From assembly GCA_002862095.1 (NCBI GenBank), contig PHSQ01000002.1:372001-436000 (forward strand): a stretch of DNA of 64,000 bases, in the 5' to 3' direction. The translations under genes and the position numbers were made by a program. The stretch is from Methylocystis sp. KS32 (GTDB lineage: Bacteria; Pseudomonadota; Alphaproteobacteria; Rhizobiales; Beijerinckiaceae). This document shows, in pieces, positions 38,708 to 47,069 of this stretch; positions within the stretch are counted from its first letter, which is position 1, and each line of letters begins with the position of its first letter. The notes beneath the pieces were generated by a model. The model had not been told where the DNA came from. It searched no databases and worked only from the letters and a program-made list of their open reading frames with translations.

Positions 38708-38822
38708 TAGCGCTTTTCGACCAGACGGAATCGTCTCGTATATTAAGAAATCGCTCCAGAATCAAAAAGATGGAGCAAAATCTTGTCGAAAAAGTCTATC
38801 AACTTCTTCGGATTTTGCTCTA
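38708..38822 (+). repeat. Dispersed ~115-bp palindromic repeat, copy 1
   Basis: It begins tagcgc and ends gctcta, imperfect inverted ends. Inside are a hairpin (gaccagacggaatcgtct) and the conserved block aaaatcttgtcgaaaaagtc. It is related to copies at 41841, 45728 and, inverted, 58154. No coding capacity; a MITE-like element is inferred. Confidence 0.8.
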
Positions 38823-39104
38823 GCCGCGAGCGCTGCTTTGGCAAACCTAGCGTTCACTGCAAGGATCCTTGATTGTCGTTCGATCTTACGTCGATGAAAT
38901 GATTCGCAATGGCTGCACTCTTACAGAACGCCATCGGCGACCCCCGAAAAAACAACCAAAGATCGGCGGAGGATGCTCCCCGCGGAAACTATCGTCTCCG
39001 CCATGACGACGCGCGATGGTCGCCTCCGCCACCGGAACAAAGACGAGTCAATCGACTTAACATTGCCTCAATGATAGCCTAATTGCGACTCGGAAAGGCG
39101 TTAG

Positions 39105-39137
39105 AAACCCCAGTTCGTGATTGAACTTGGGGTTTTT
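39105..39137 (+). terminator. Hairpin with T run just upstream of the 39161 gene
   Basis: aaaccccagttc pairs with gaacttggggttt, followed by five T. It lies 24 bp before the next start codon. It may end an upstream transcript or act as an attenuator in the leader of the Ala/Pro-rich protein gene. Confidence 0.7.
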
Positions 39138-39160
39138 CGTTTAAGCAGGAGAGACGAGAG

Positions 39161-39805
39161 ATGCTGCGAAGAATTTTTTCAACGCTGTTCACCGCCGCAA
39201 TCGCTGGCGCGATCGGCTATGGCGCGGGTATTTACAATACACCGGCGGATCAAGCAGATAACTTTCGCGCATTCGTAAACGCAAAAGTTGGCGCGCTAAA
39301 CGATCTCTTGCATCGCGAGCGCCCCGCCGCCGACTTGAACGCAACCGCGCCCGCAAAGGACTCGCCAGCGGAGGCCGAAGCGCCCGCGAAAGAAATGCAG
39401 TCGGAGGCGCCGGCTCAATCTAACGGCGACTCTAACGCCGACGCTTCGGTGTCGAAAGATTCAACGGATGGCGGCGTTGCGACGCCCGCAGCGTCCGCTG
39501 CGCCCGAAACCGGCTCCGCTGCGCCCGAAACCGGCTCCGCTGCGCCGGCAGCCTCGGATGCCGGCTCCACCACGACGGCGCCGGGCGGCGCCGATTCGGC
39601 GCAGGCGACCCCTGCCCCGAGCGCGCCTAGCGAAGCCTCTTCCCCAGCCGGCGCCGACAGCGAAAGCGCGGCCAAGCCCGCCGCCAAGACGCATGCTAAG
39701 CCGGCGGTTAAGAAGGCTCCGCCCAAACCCAAAAAGAAGCCGGCTCCGAAAGCCAAGGCAGCCGAACCGGCTAACGAAGCTCCTGCGTCCGTCGATCCTC
39801 AGTAA
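39161..39805 (+). CDS. Ala/Pro-rich protein with N-terminal membrane helix
   Basis: A 214-residue protein. Residues 8-25 (LFTAAIAGAIGYGAGIY) form a signal anchor, and the next 35 residues look folded (NFRAFVNAKVGALNDLL). The remainder is low-complexity Ala/Pro/Ser/Glu with a direct repeat (AAPETGS twice) and ends in a Lys/Pro/Ala-rich, histone-H1-like tail (KKAPPKPKKKPAPKAKAAEP). The ribosome site is caggagag. A periplasm-spanning or envelope role is possible, but no family is recognised. Confidence 0.6.
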   Translation: MLRRIFSTLFTAAIAGAIGYGAGIYNTPADQADNFRAFVNAKVGALNDLLHRERPAADLNATAPAKDSPAEAEAPAKEMQSEAPAQSNGDSNADASVSKDSTDGGVATPAASAAPETGSAAPETGSAAPAASDAGSTTTAPGGADSAQATPAPSAPSEASSPAGADSESAAKPAAKTHAKPAVKKAPPKPKKKPAPKAKAAEPANEAPASVDPQ

Positions 39806-39892
39806 GGGCCAAAAAGCCAAGACGATGAAAGCAAAGCGGCGCGTTCCCTCGGGCGCGCCGCTTGTTTTTCGAAGCCGTAAAATCGGCGACAA

Positions 39893-40063
39893 TCAAATTT
39901 TCTTCAAAATATTGAATCCCAGCAATCCGCCCAACACGGCTCCGACAACGACTCCAATCGGCCCCCCAAATCCCGCTCCGGCAAGGCCGCCAAGAACGGC
40001 GCCGCTGCCGGCGAATATGTAACGATTGTTTTTGAGGTTCGGATTCTCTTTATCGTTAACCAT
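39893..40063 (-). CDS. Small glycine-zipper membrane protein
   Basis: A 56-residue protein. A polar N terminus (MVNDKENPNLKNNRYIFAG) is followed by glycine-zipper helices (AVLGGLAGAGFGGPIG, VVVGAVLGGLLGF). The start at 40063 is preceded by agaaagg, while the longer open frame upstream has no support. It is convergent with the 39161 gene, 85 bp away. Such proteins often sit in the envelope. Confidence 0.6.
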   Translation of the reverse strand: MVNDKENPNLKNNRYIFAGSGAVLGGLAGAGFGGPIGVVVGAVLGGLLGFNILKKI

Positions 40064-40222
40064 GGACTTAGCCTTTCTCTTGCGATGCGGCGCCAGCTTA
40101 GGCCAACCGATACGCTTGGCGACACCCGCCAGAATGGAACTTTCGATATTTCCCGGAGTTTTTATATGCGGCGGGAGCCAGCCAAAAACACTAACTCGCC
40201 CTTCACCGAAAGGCCAAGACAG

Positions 40223-40516
40223 ATGGAATCCCAAAGTTTCGAATCTCCCAAGACGCCCTTCTTCAATCCTCTTCAGATAGGTCAGGAACTCAGCTCGAAA
40301 ATGATCGAGTTCTCCGGCGCCAACGTCAGCGCGGCCCTGAATTTCGCGGTCAAATTGTCCAGCGTGAGGTCTCCGGGGGATTTCACCAATATCCTCGCCA
40401 ACCACGCGAGCGACAATCTAAAGATGCTGACTGAAGAACTAGAGGAACTGTCCTCGATCATCAGGAAATCGTCCGGGATGGGAGAAAGATCTCGTGATAC
40501 GCCGCTTGGCTCATGA
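40223..40516 (+). CDS. Phasin-like protein
   Basis: A 97-residue helical protein. The pattern FNPLQIGQELSSKMIEFSG ... NFAVKLSSVRSPGDFTNILANHASDNLKMLTEE matches the phasin-2 type, proteins that coat polyhydroxyalkanoate granules. An upstream ATG at 40166 would add 19 residues. A hairpin (gcgctccag / ctggagcgc, 40538-40567) follows the gene. The assignment rests on pattern only. Confidence 0.5.
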   Translation: MESQSFESPKTPFFNPLQIGQELSSKMIEFSGANVSAALNFAVKLSSVRSPGDFTNILANHASDNLKMLTEELEELSSIIRKSSGMGERSRDTPLGS

Positions 40517-40594
40517 GGCCTTTGGGCGTTCGAGATAGCGCTCCAGTCGCTTCGTTGTCTGGAGCGCGGCATTTGTTTCGGCTATCGCGAGGGG

Positions 40595-40684
40595 TCAGTT
40601 AGACCACACGTAGCCGATGAGGGTGGCGGCAACAAATAGCCCCAGGCAGCCCAGCAGCACGACTTTTATCAGACCCTTCGGCAT
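40595..40684 (-). CDS. 29-residue membrane peptide
   Basis: It starts MPKGLIKVVLLGCLGLFVAA and ends YVWSN, one membrane helix with a basic N terminus. A perfect ggagg ribosome site lies five bases before the ATG, which makes translation likely despite the size. It is divergent from the AT-rich intergenic region to its right. Function unknown. Confidence 0.5.
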   Translation of the reverse strand: MPKGLIKVVLLGCLGLFVAATLIGYVWSN

Positions 40685-41150
40685 CGAAGCCTCCATTCAT
40701 CGTGGGGCGCTCCGTCAACCTGAAGCCCACCTGTCGCGGATAGGTGGGCTGCCTCCCCGTTGCGATCAACGCAAATCGACGGTCGGGGTCGCGCCGACGC
40801 GAGCGCGAGGCGCACCAGTGCGCGGGAGAAACAATGCGGCGTCATGTTTCAAATTCGGTCGGTGCGACGCCGACCGCTTTCTCTTGTCTTGAATAATAAC
40901 ACCAAAAATCCGAAAGCAGCAGCCAGATCGTATCAAAACGGTCAAATTCTATAATAGTTTATCGAAATGAAACAGGCTAATCAATTTTGATACATCGACA
41001 TAACCATTATGAAACGAACATGTACATTTATATAATTTCAATCATGGTAAGGTTGACGACATTTCGTGCTTTGAATCATAGTGTCACTGTGCAATTATGA
41101 TTTTAGAAATGCTGAACTTTTAAACTTTTCTACACACTGGAGCGACTGTC
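40685..41150. other. Intergenic region with palindromes and an AT-rich half
   Basis: The left half contains two related GC palindromic stretches (cggtcggggtcgcgccgac near 40780-40798 and cggtcggtgcgacgccgacc near 40857-40877). The right half, about 40890-41150, is clearly AT-rich compared with the surroundings and has no gene. It should contain the promoter of the 41151 gene. Confidence 0.4.
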
Positions 41151-41843
41151 ATGGCTAACGAGGCGCTTATACTTGAACGTCCCCGTGACGACACGGTTAC
41201 GATGATGCACGGTGCAGATAATCTCGACTATAAGAAAGTCATCGAGGACATCTGCGATCTGAATTGGCGTGGCCTCACCGAGGAAGACATCACCAACGTC
41301 GCTTGGGTCTATTATTATTTCTCTGTTCAGTTCTGCGAAAACGTGGGCATCGCGCGCGGACTTTATCCGGACGACAAATGTCTCGAGGAACTGGATCTCG
41401 GCGAACGCAACACCGACAATCTGTCGCCATATCCGGGCGTCGTCGAAGTTGGAGAGCGCTTGGATCATGACGAGTTCATGCGGCGGACGCTCGAGTTGAC
41501 GCCGATTGAAGAAACGCGACGCCGTCGTCTGCAAGCCATCGGAACGGCCTATCTCGAAAAGGTCAGGGCGATCAACGACGTCTCCAGAGCCTCAAGCCTG
41601 GCGAGCTACGAAGACGGCGGGCTCGAAGCGGTATTCCGCCACTTCCTTCTCGCTCGCCATTGGGACACCGAGCTTCTCGGCGCGTTTCGTCATTTTCTGG
41701 AAGGCCACATTCAGCTCGACAGCAATCCCGACACCGGTCACGGCTCGCTTTGCCGGCATGTAGCGCCAAACAAACATGTCCAGGAGTTGTGGACCGCGTT
41801 CAAGAACAGTCTGATCGAAGGCGCTCCCGGCTTGACGCGCTAG
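41151..41843 (+). CDS. Heme-oxygenase-like fold protein (DUF3050-like)
   Basis: A 230-residue, mostly helical protein. The C-terminal block HFLLARHWDTELLGAFRHFL then EGHIQLDSNPDTGHGSL resembles DUF3050 and other iron-containing heme-oxygenase-like proteins, with His and Glu residues placed as possible metal ligands. No partner gene is adjacent. Its stop codon TAG is supplied by the end of a dispersed repeat, so the insertion may have trimmed the C terminus. The reaction is unknown. Confidence 0.5.
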   Translation: MANEALILERPRDDTVTMMHGADNLDYKKVIEDICDLNWRGLTEEDITNVAWVYYYFSVQFCENVGIARGLYPDDKCLEELDLGERNTDNLSPYPGVVEVGERLDHDEFMRRTLELTPIEETRRRRLQAIGTAYLEKVRAINDVSRASSLASYEDGGLEAVFRHFLLARHWDTELLGAFRHFLEGHIQLDSNPDTGHGSLCRHVAPNKHVQELWTAFKNSLIEGAPGLTR

Positions 41844-41957
41844 AGCGGTTTCCGACCAGACGGAATCGTCTGGTCGATTAAGAAATCGCTCTAGATTCAA
41901 AAAGCTGGAGCAAAATCTTGTCGAAAAAGTCTATCAACTTTTTCGGATCTTGCTCTA
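41841..41957 (+). repeat. Dispersed ~115-bp palindromic repeat, copy 2
   Basis: It begins tagagc and ends gctcta, perfect 6-bp inverted ends, with the hairpin gaccagacgga-atcgtctggtc. It directly abuts the next repeat (41959) and overlaps the stop codon of the preceding gene. Confidence 0.85.
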
Positions 41958-41958
41958 A

Positions 41959-42312
41959 TTCTACTGCGTCATGAACGAATTTGTCGGCGGTTTCGTCATT
42001 GCGAGCCGTAGGCGTGGCGATCCAGGGGGGGCTGGCGCGGCTTAAGGATTGCTTCCCCCCCCCGCCTTCGGCTCGCGGTCGCAATGACGGGCGGCAATCC
42101 AGCGGGCCGACCAACGCCGTCATTGCGAGGAGCGCAGCGACGAAGCAATCCAGGGGGTGCCCCGGCTCTGGAGTGCTTCGCTACGCTCGCAATGACGGGC
42201 TGCAATCCAGGGGGCTGGCGCGGCTTAAGGATTGCTTCCCCCCACGCCTTCGGCTCGCGGTCGCAATGACGGGCGCTGGCCCCGCCCCGGGCCGCTTCGT
42301 GACGCGTTAGAA
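41959..42312. repeat. Composite REP repeat, long relative of 35644-35814
   Basis: It starts TTCTACTGCGTCA and ends TGACGCGTTAGAA, an imperfect version of the same terminal repeat. The interior is several REP-type units in alternating orientation (tcattgcgag ... gcaatccagg). No gene is encoded; open frames across it are repeat artefacts. Confidence 0.75.
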
Positions 42313-42377
42313 CTAAGCCCTTCGACGACCGTTCCGAAGAGCCGCCAGATCGCCCAGTCGCTGTTCGCTGGCATGGA

Positions 42378-43628
42378 TCAGACCAGAGCCACGCCCGCGA
42401 GCAGCGTTTGTTCTTCCGGCGTTATCTCGGCGATTTTTTCCGGCTTGATATCGGGCGGAAAATTCACCGGCTTATAGGGCGTGTGATCGACGCCATTGAT
42501 CTTACATGGACGTCCGCGCTTTTTCACCGCGCTCCAATGAACCCGCTCATTGATGTTTTCCTTTTTCGGGTCCGTCGAATTGTAGAATATTCCGTAATCG
42601 AGCGCGTCGGGGGAGAGCATGATCCGGTGCGCGGGGAGACATTCACTCACGACATATCCAGCCGAGGAATCGTAGATTTCGCCGTCAATCGCCGGCTTCA
42701 AGACCGCCCGCAGATTTTTATCGTCGAACTCGAGGCCTGTCAGGGCCTGAACACGGGCGATCATCCATATCAGCGCAAGATCGGAAAGACCTGGGTCAGG
42801 GTAACCGCCGCCAATATTGCAGTGAACTCCCGCGAACCAAGTCTGCTCGACGTGATTTTCGCGGAGCTGGCCTTTCGGAGCGGTCCACAGGGTCGGAACG
42901 AACTCCCGGCGCTGTTCGTCAATGGCCACGGCGTGGAGACCGACTTCGATGTGCTTGCCAAAGGAAGTGTCGTGAAAGCCGAGCGTGAGCGCGGTGAAAA
43001 TTCGGGCCAATGGAGCGAGACCGAAGCCGGCGGGAACGCCGTATGATCCCACCGTATCCCATACCCCTACGCATTTGATCGCGCGGCTTGAGTGAAGTTC
43101 GCCGTTCGACCGGGCCGTTGCGAAATTTCGCAGCGAGGTCTTGTCGGAAGCGCTCGCGGAGAATGGCGCCGCTCCGCCGGCCGCCTCCGCCTCGGCCCGG
43201 ATTGCGGGCTTCACGCGAAAATGATCCCATAGGACGTCAAATCCGACCGTGCTTTCCTTGCGTCTGACGCCCGAGGCTCCGATCAGTCCAGCGAGCGCCC
43301 GCACGGCATAGGCGCCGCGCGAAAAGCCGAAGAGATAAATTTCGTCCCCCGACTCGTAATGCTCGACCAAGGTCCGATAAGCGTCCGCAACGATGCTCTT
43401 GAGGCCAAGACCAATCGCTCCGCCCAGCCACTTCTTGACGATATCGGAGTCGCTGCCGACGCCCTTGTGATATTTCACGAGTTGCCGGACTCCGTCTGAA
43501 GCGGAGGATTTGATCAGATATCGATCTTGCGGCAACCCGTCCCAGGACAGTTTCGCGACATTCGTGTCCTCGGAGGCGTTGCTTTCGTCGTTCCAGGTTC
43601 CATCGATCAGAATAACGATACGTTTCAT
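42378..43628 (-). CDS. DUF2235 alpha/beta hydrolase
   Basis: A 416-residue hydrolase of the DUF2235 family, which includes Tle1-type phospholipase effectors. The N terminus MKRIVILIDGTWND is typical. The nucleophile is in IYLFGFSRGAYAVR, and an aspartate and histidine follow in VGVWDTVGSYG and WFAGVHCNIGGGYPD. No VgrG, immunity or type VI genes are adjacent, so an effector role is not supported here. The start at 43628 is the family-like Met; the upstream 11 codons are not. Confidence 0.88.
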   Translation of the reverse strand: MKRIVILIDGTWNDESNASEDTNVAKLSWDGLPQDRYLIKSSASDGVRQLVKYHKGVGSDSDIVKKWLGGAIGLGLKSIVADAYRTLVEHYESGDEIYLFGFSRGAYAVRALAGLIGASGVRRKESTVGFDVLWDHFRVKPAIRAEAEAAGGAAPFSASASDKTSLRNFATARSNGELHSSRAIKCVGVWDTVGSYGVPAGFGLAPLARIFTALTLGFHDTSFGKHIEVGLHAVAIDEQRREFVPTLWTAPKGQLRENHVEQTWFAGVHCNIGGGYPDPGLSDLALIWMIARVQALTGLEFDDKNLRAVLKPAIDGEIYDSSAGYVVSECLPAHRIMLSPDALDYGIFYNSTDPKKENINERVHWSAVKKRGRPCKINGVDHTPYKPVNFPPDIKPEKIAEITPEEQTLLAGVALV

Positions 43629-44120
43629 CGGCGCCCCCAAATCGCGGACGGACTCGCGCAAAGAAGCGATTCTAACGGGCGGCCCGCAATTTGGCCAATC
43701 CTCCGCCGTGGATCAAGTTCGGCGCGGCTCCGGTTTCGCTCGCGGTCGGACTCTTTGGCGTCGCCTTGGTTTTTCTTCGAGAGGAATCGGCCGAAACCTC
43801 TCATATTCCATTTGCCCTACGGCGCAGCCGCCGGATCGACGCCGGGAATTGACCTTTGTTTCAAAAGTGCGACTTAACAGGCTGCGCTTCGAAAGCGGCT
43901 TTACGGACCGTGAACGATGATTCTTGGGTTTGGCGCTCCCCAAAGTCTCGCTATCAGCCTCTCAAGAGGGGGTCCCCCATGGGATTTTGCAAGCGCTTTC
44001 CATGCTTAAGTCAGAGATTCGTATTGTGCGACGCGGCTGCGCGCGGCTGTAACGTTCGCGTCCGACCAAGCGAAGGACATATCGTTATCCGAATATCGAA
44101 ATAGGGGGATCAAGGGCGCC
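43629..44120. other. Intergenic region without supported gene
   Basis: About 490 bp between the divergent DUF2235 and msrP genes. Short frames on both strands have no ribosome site or recognisable protein. It should contain the two promoters. Confidence 0.5.
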
Positions 44121-45053
44121 ATGCTGATACGCAAAGGGAAAGGCGTTCCTTCGTCGGAGATCACGCCCTATACGGCCTATTTGCGCCGCCGGGAGTTTCT
44201 GATGGGCGCGACGGCGTTGACGATTTCGGGCGGAGTCGCGGAGGCCGGGTTGCAGAGTTCGAACAGCGCCTATTCAACGCAAGAAACGCCGACCCCGCTT
44301 AAAGACGTCACGACCTACAACAATTTCTATGAATTCGGCCCCGGCAAGTCCGACCCCGCCGCCAACGCCGGCGCTTTGACGACAAATCCCTGGCGCGTGA
44401 GCGTCGATGGGCTCGTCGCCAAGCCGGGACAATTCAATCTTGAAGACTTCATCAAGCCTTATGCCCTTGAAGAACGGATCTACAGGATGCGCTGCGTCGA
44501 GGGCTGGTCGATGGTCATACCCTGGGTGGGCTTCCCCCTCGCCGAAGTCATCGAAAGGGTCGAACCTCTCGGCAGCGCGAAATACGTGGCGTTCGAAACC
44601 GTCGTGCGTCCTAAGGAAATGTCGGGACAAAGGGGACTCTTGCAGCTTCTGGACTGGCCTTATGTCGAAGGTTTGCGCCTCGACGAGGCGTTGCATCCGC
44701 TGACTATTCTCGCCGTCGGTCTCTATGGGGAAGTCTTGCCGAAACAAAACGGCGCCCCCCTGCGTCTCGTCGTTCCCTGGAAATACGGCTTCAAAAGCAT
44801 CAAATCCATCGTGCGCATTCGTCTCGTGGAAAATCAGCCGCGGACCTCCTGGAACCAACAGGCGCCGCGCGAATATGGCTTCTATTCCAACGTAAACCCC
44901 GCCGTGGACCATCCTCGCTGGAGCCAAGCGACGGAACGCAGGATCGGAGAAGGCGGATTATTCGCCAGGCGCCGACCGACCCTCATGTTCAACGGCTATG
45001 CCGAAGAGGTGGCAAGCCTTTACGCGGGCATGGACCTCGAAAAGTTGTTTTGA
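44121..45053 (+). CDS. msrP: Protein-methionine-sulfoxide reductase catalytic subunit
   Basis: A 310-residue periplasmic molybdopterin enzyme that reduces oxidised methionines in envelope proteins. The twin-arginine signal is [14 protein letters not shown] (residues 20-33). The Mo-ligand cysteine is in [21 protein letters not shown]. The C-terminal half has the sulfite-oxidase-type fold ([20 protein letters not shown]). The stop overlaps the start of msrQ. Confidence 0.95.
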   Translation: MLIRKGKGVPSSEITPYTAYLRRREFLMGATALTISGGVAEAGLQSSNSAYSTQETPTPLKDVTTYNNFYEFGPGKSDPAANAGALTTNPWRVSVDGLVAKPGQFNLEDFIKPYALEERIYRMRCVEGWSMVIPWVGFPLAEVIERVEPLGSAKYVAFETVVRPKEMSGQRGLLQLLDWPYVEGLRLDEALHPLTILAVGLYGEVLPKQNGAPLRLVVPWKYGFKSIKSIVRIRLVENQPRTSWNQQAPREYGFYSNVNPAVDHPRWSQATERRIGEGGLFARRRPTLMFNGYAEEVASLYAGMDLEKLF

Positions 45054-45679
45054 TGGAGACGCCCGATTTTCTTTCCTTGAACGCGGCCTTGCGCCGGACG
45101 CCGAAATTCGCCGTTTATCTGTTCGGCGCCATGCCGGCGGTCGATTTGCTTCACCTTGGTCTCGAAGACAGGCTTGGCCCCGAACCCGTGCGGGCTCTGG
45201 AGCACGGTCTAGGACTATGGGCGCTGAGATTTTTGCTCGCCGCTCTCGCCGTCACGCCGTTGCGCGAGTTGGCGCGCATCGACCTGTTCCGCTTCCGCCG
45301 CGCATTCGGAGTGCTGGCGTTTTATTACGCGGCGCTCCATCTCGCGGTCTACATCGGCATCGATATGGGGCTGGATGGCCGCGCCCTCGTCGCCGACATT
45401 TTGAAGCGTCCTTATGTCACGATCGGAATGCTCGGCTTCGCGTTGATGATTCCCCTCGCAATCACATCGAACGACTGGTCGATCCGGCGCATGGGCGGCG
45501 CGGCATGGCGGCGGCTGCATCGCCTGGTTTATCCGGTTGCGATCGTGGCGGCCGCGCATTTTCTGCTGGTGGTCAAATCCTGGCCGGCGGAACCGCTGGT
45601 CTACGCCGCGATAACGGGGCTTCTCCTCGGTTATCGCCTTATGCGCCCGCGCCGAATTGCGCGCCGCGTCGCCACCTGA
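45050..45679 (+). CDS. msrQ: Heme-binding membrane subunit of the MsrPQ system
   Basis: A 209-residue membrane protein with about six helices and heme-ligating histidines (for example in [10 protein letters not shown] and [19 protein letters not shown]). It passes electrons from the respiratory chain to MsrP. Its ATG overlaps the msrP stop (ATGA), so the two are coupled. Confidence 0.93.
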   Translation: MMETPDFLSLNAALRRTPKFAVYLFGAMPAVDLLHLGLEDRLGPEPVRALEHGLGLWALRFLLAALAVTPLRELARIDLFRFRRAFGVLAFYYAALHLAVYIGIDMGLDGRALVADILKRPYVTIGMLGFALMIPLAITSNDWSIRRMGGAAWRRLHRLVYPVAIVAAAHFLLVVKSWPAEPLVYAAITGLLLGYRLMRPRRIARRVAT

Positions 45680-45727
45680 GGCGACGGCCGAAGACTAAGC
45701 GAAGTCTGCGCGGGAAGCCCCTGAGAC

Positions 45728-45805
45728 TAGCGCGCTTATCGACCAGACGGAATCGTCTGGTGGATTAAGAAATCGCTCCAGATTCAAAAAGCTGGAGCAA
45801 AATCC
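45728..45805 (+). repeat. Dispersed palindromic repeat, copy 3 (3' truncated)
   Basis: It starts tagcgcgc and keeps the hairpin gaccagacgga-atcgtctggt and the agaaatcgctccaga block, but stops at gcaaaatcc without the distal end. Between it and the tRNA at 46184 I find no supported gene. Confidence 0.8.
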
Positions 45806-46183
45806 ATGGGCGACGCCTGAATCCATGGACGACAACCAGAATTGGAAATTATAGGCCGCGCTCACGCCCCCCGATTCCCCGGTGACGGGCGGCGGCGCGG
45901 CTCGGGGCGCTTTCAGCGATATCGAATTTGGCGTTCCATTCGGGGTCCAAAAGTTGCGGCTCAATACCGCCATTTTCCTATTTGGCGCTCCATGGGCGAA
46001 TTGGACGCACCCTTGTCCAAAGGTGGCGATGATGGCTATCTGCAGGCGCCATTGCGTTACATCGGATTGCGTTTGTCAGCCACCTTCGCCATGCCCCGAA
46101 AAATATATGGATGCATGCCGAGAACAAGCAGCAAGGCTATGGTTTTTTAGAGCTTAAGGCTCGCAATGATGTCCGACCGGGCT
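45806..46183. other. Intergenic region without supported gene
   Basis: A 91-codon frame exists on the plus strand, but it has no ribosome site and a cysteine-rich, non-conserved-looking sequence. I treat the stretch as non-coding. Confidence 0.45.
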
Positions 46184-46259
46184 TGGTGGAGCTGGGGGGA
46201 TTCGAACCCCCGACCTCTGCAGTGCGATTGCAGCGCTCTCCCATCTGAGCTACAGCCCC
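46184..46259 (-). tRNA. tRNA-Ala (anticodon CGC)
   Basis: A complete cloverleaf on the minus strand: acceptor GGGGCTG/CAGCTCC with the G3-U70 pair that identifies alanine tRNAs, anticodon stem CTGCA/TGCAG around ATCGCAC (anticodon CGC), T loop TTCGAAT, discriminator A and encoded CCA. Confidence 0.97.
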
Positions 46260-46440
46260 GTTCCGAGAGGGGTGACTACACGGCGGTCTCTTCCATGTCA
46301 ATTGTTTCGACGAACCTCGTCGTCGAGCGCCGTGTCATCCCCGCGTCTGGACGCAGGGAAACGCCCCACCCGACCAGGATTGCGGCGCGCCCGGCTTAGG
46401 GCTAGACACTGCGTTAAACCGTAACGACTGGAATCTCGCA

Positions 46441-46728
46441 ATGTCCTACGCCGTCATCAACCTGCTCCTGACAATCATCGACCTTTACTGGTGGATCGTC
46501 ATCGCCTCCTTCGTTATGTCTTGGTTGATCGCTTTCGACGTCATCAACACGCGGTCCCAGGCGGTTTATACGATCAGGCGCGCGCTGGCGGCGATGACCG
46601 AGCCGGTTTACGAACCGATCCGCAGGATCATTCCTTCGGTCGGCGGGCTGGATTTTTCGCCCATGATCGTGATTCTGGGCCTGCAATTCCTCAGCAACGC
46701 CATCTCTCACAGTTTCGCCTTTGGCTGA
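46441..46728 (+). CDS. yggT: YggT family membrane protein
   Basis: A 95-residue inner-membrane protein with two hydrophobic regions and the family loop TEPVYEPIRRIIPSVGGLDFSPMIVIL. The family is linked to membrane or division-related functions but is poorly understood. It overlaps the DUF167 gene downstream, the usual pairing. Confidence 0.9.
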   Translation: MSYAVINLLLTIIDLYWWIVIASFVMSWLIAFDVINTRSQAVYTIRRALAAMTEPVYEPIRRIIPSVGGLDFSPMIVILGLQFLSNAISHSFAFG

Positions 46729-47053
46729 TCCCGACGCAGCCTGGATCGCCGAGCCGGGCGGCGTGGCGCTGTGGCTGCGTCTGACGCCCAAGGGCGGGCG
46801 CGATGCGCTTGAAGGAGTTGAAAAGCTCTCGGATGGACGCAGCGTCGTGAAGGCCAGAGTGCGGGCGGCGCCGGAAGACGGTCGCGCCAACGCCGCCCTC
46901 GTGGAACTGGTGGCGAAAACGCTCGACACGCCGAGGCGCGCCGTCACTCTCGTCGCCGGCCAGACCAGCCGCGTCAAGAAACTCTTCATTGCGGGCGACG
47001 CCGCCCGAATCGAACAGGCGCTGGCCGCCCGGCTGGCGCCCACCAACCGTTAG
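46721..47053 (+). CDS. yggU: DUF167 (YggU) family protein
   Basis: A 110-residue soluble protein with the DUF167 core LRLTPKGGRDALEG ... VKARVRAAPEDGRANAALVELVAKTL. It probably starts at a TTG (46721) that overlaps the yggT stop by 8 bp. The function of the family is unknown. Confidence 0.85.
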   Translation: MADPDAAWIAEPGGVALWLRLTPKGGRDALEGVEKLSDGRSVVKARVRAAPEDGRANAALVELVAKTLDTPRRAVTLVAGQTSRVKKLFIAGDAARIEQALAARLAPTNR

Positions 47054-47069
47054 AATGAAGCGAAGAACC

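Noticed and set aside
41981..42310. 109-codon frame in the composite REP repeat
   Set aside because: Translation of repeated palindromes (LKDCFPP repeated); a known type of artefact.
42378..43628. DUF2235 protein as a type VI secretion effector
   Set aside because: Family includes such effectors, but no VgrG, PAAR, immunity or adaptor gene is adjacent, so the role is not supported.
43510..43920. Frames between DUF2235 and msrP
   Set aside because: No ribosome site or domain; partly antisense to DUF2235.
46166..46399. 77-codon frame over tRNA-Ala
   Set aside because: Antisense reading of the tRNA gene (WGDSNPRPLQ type), a common annotation artefact.
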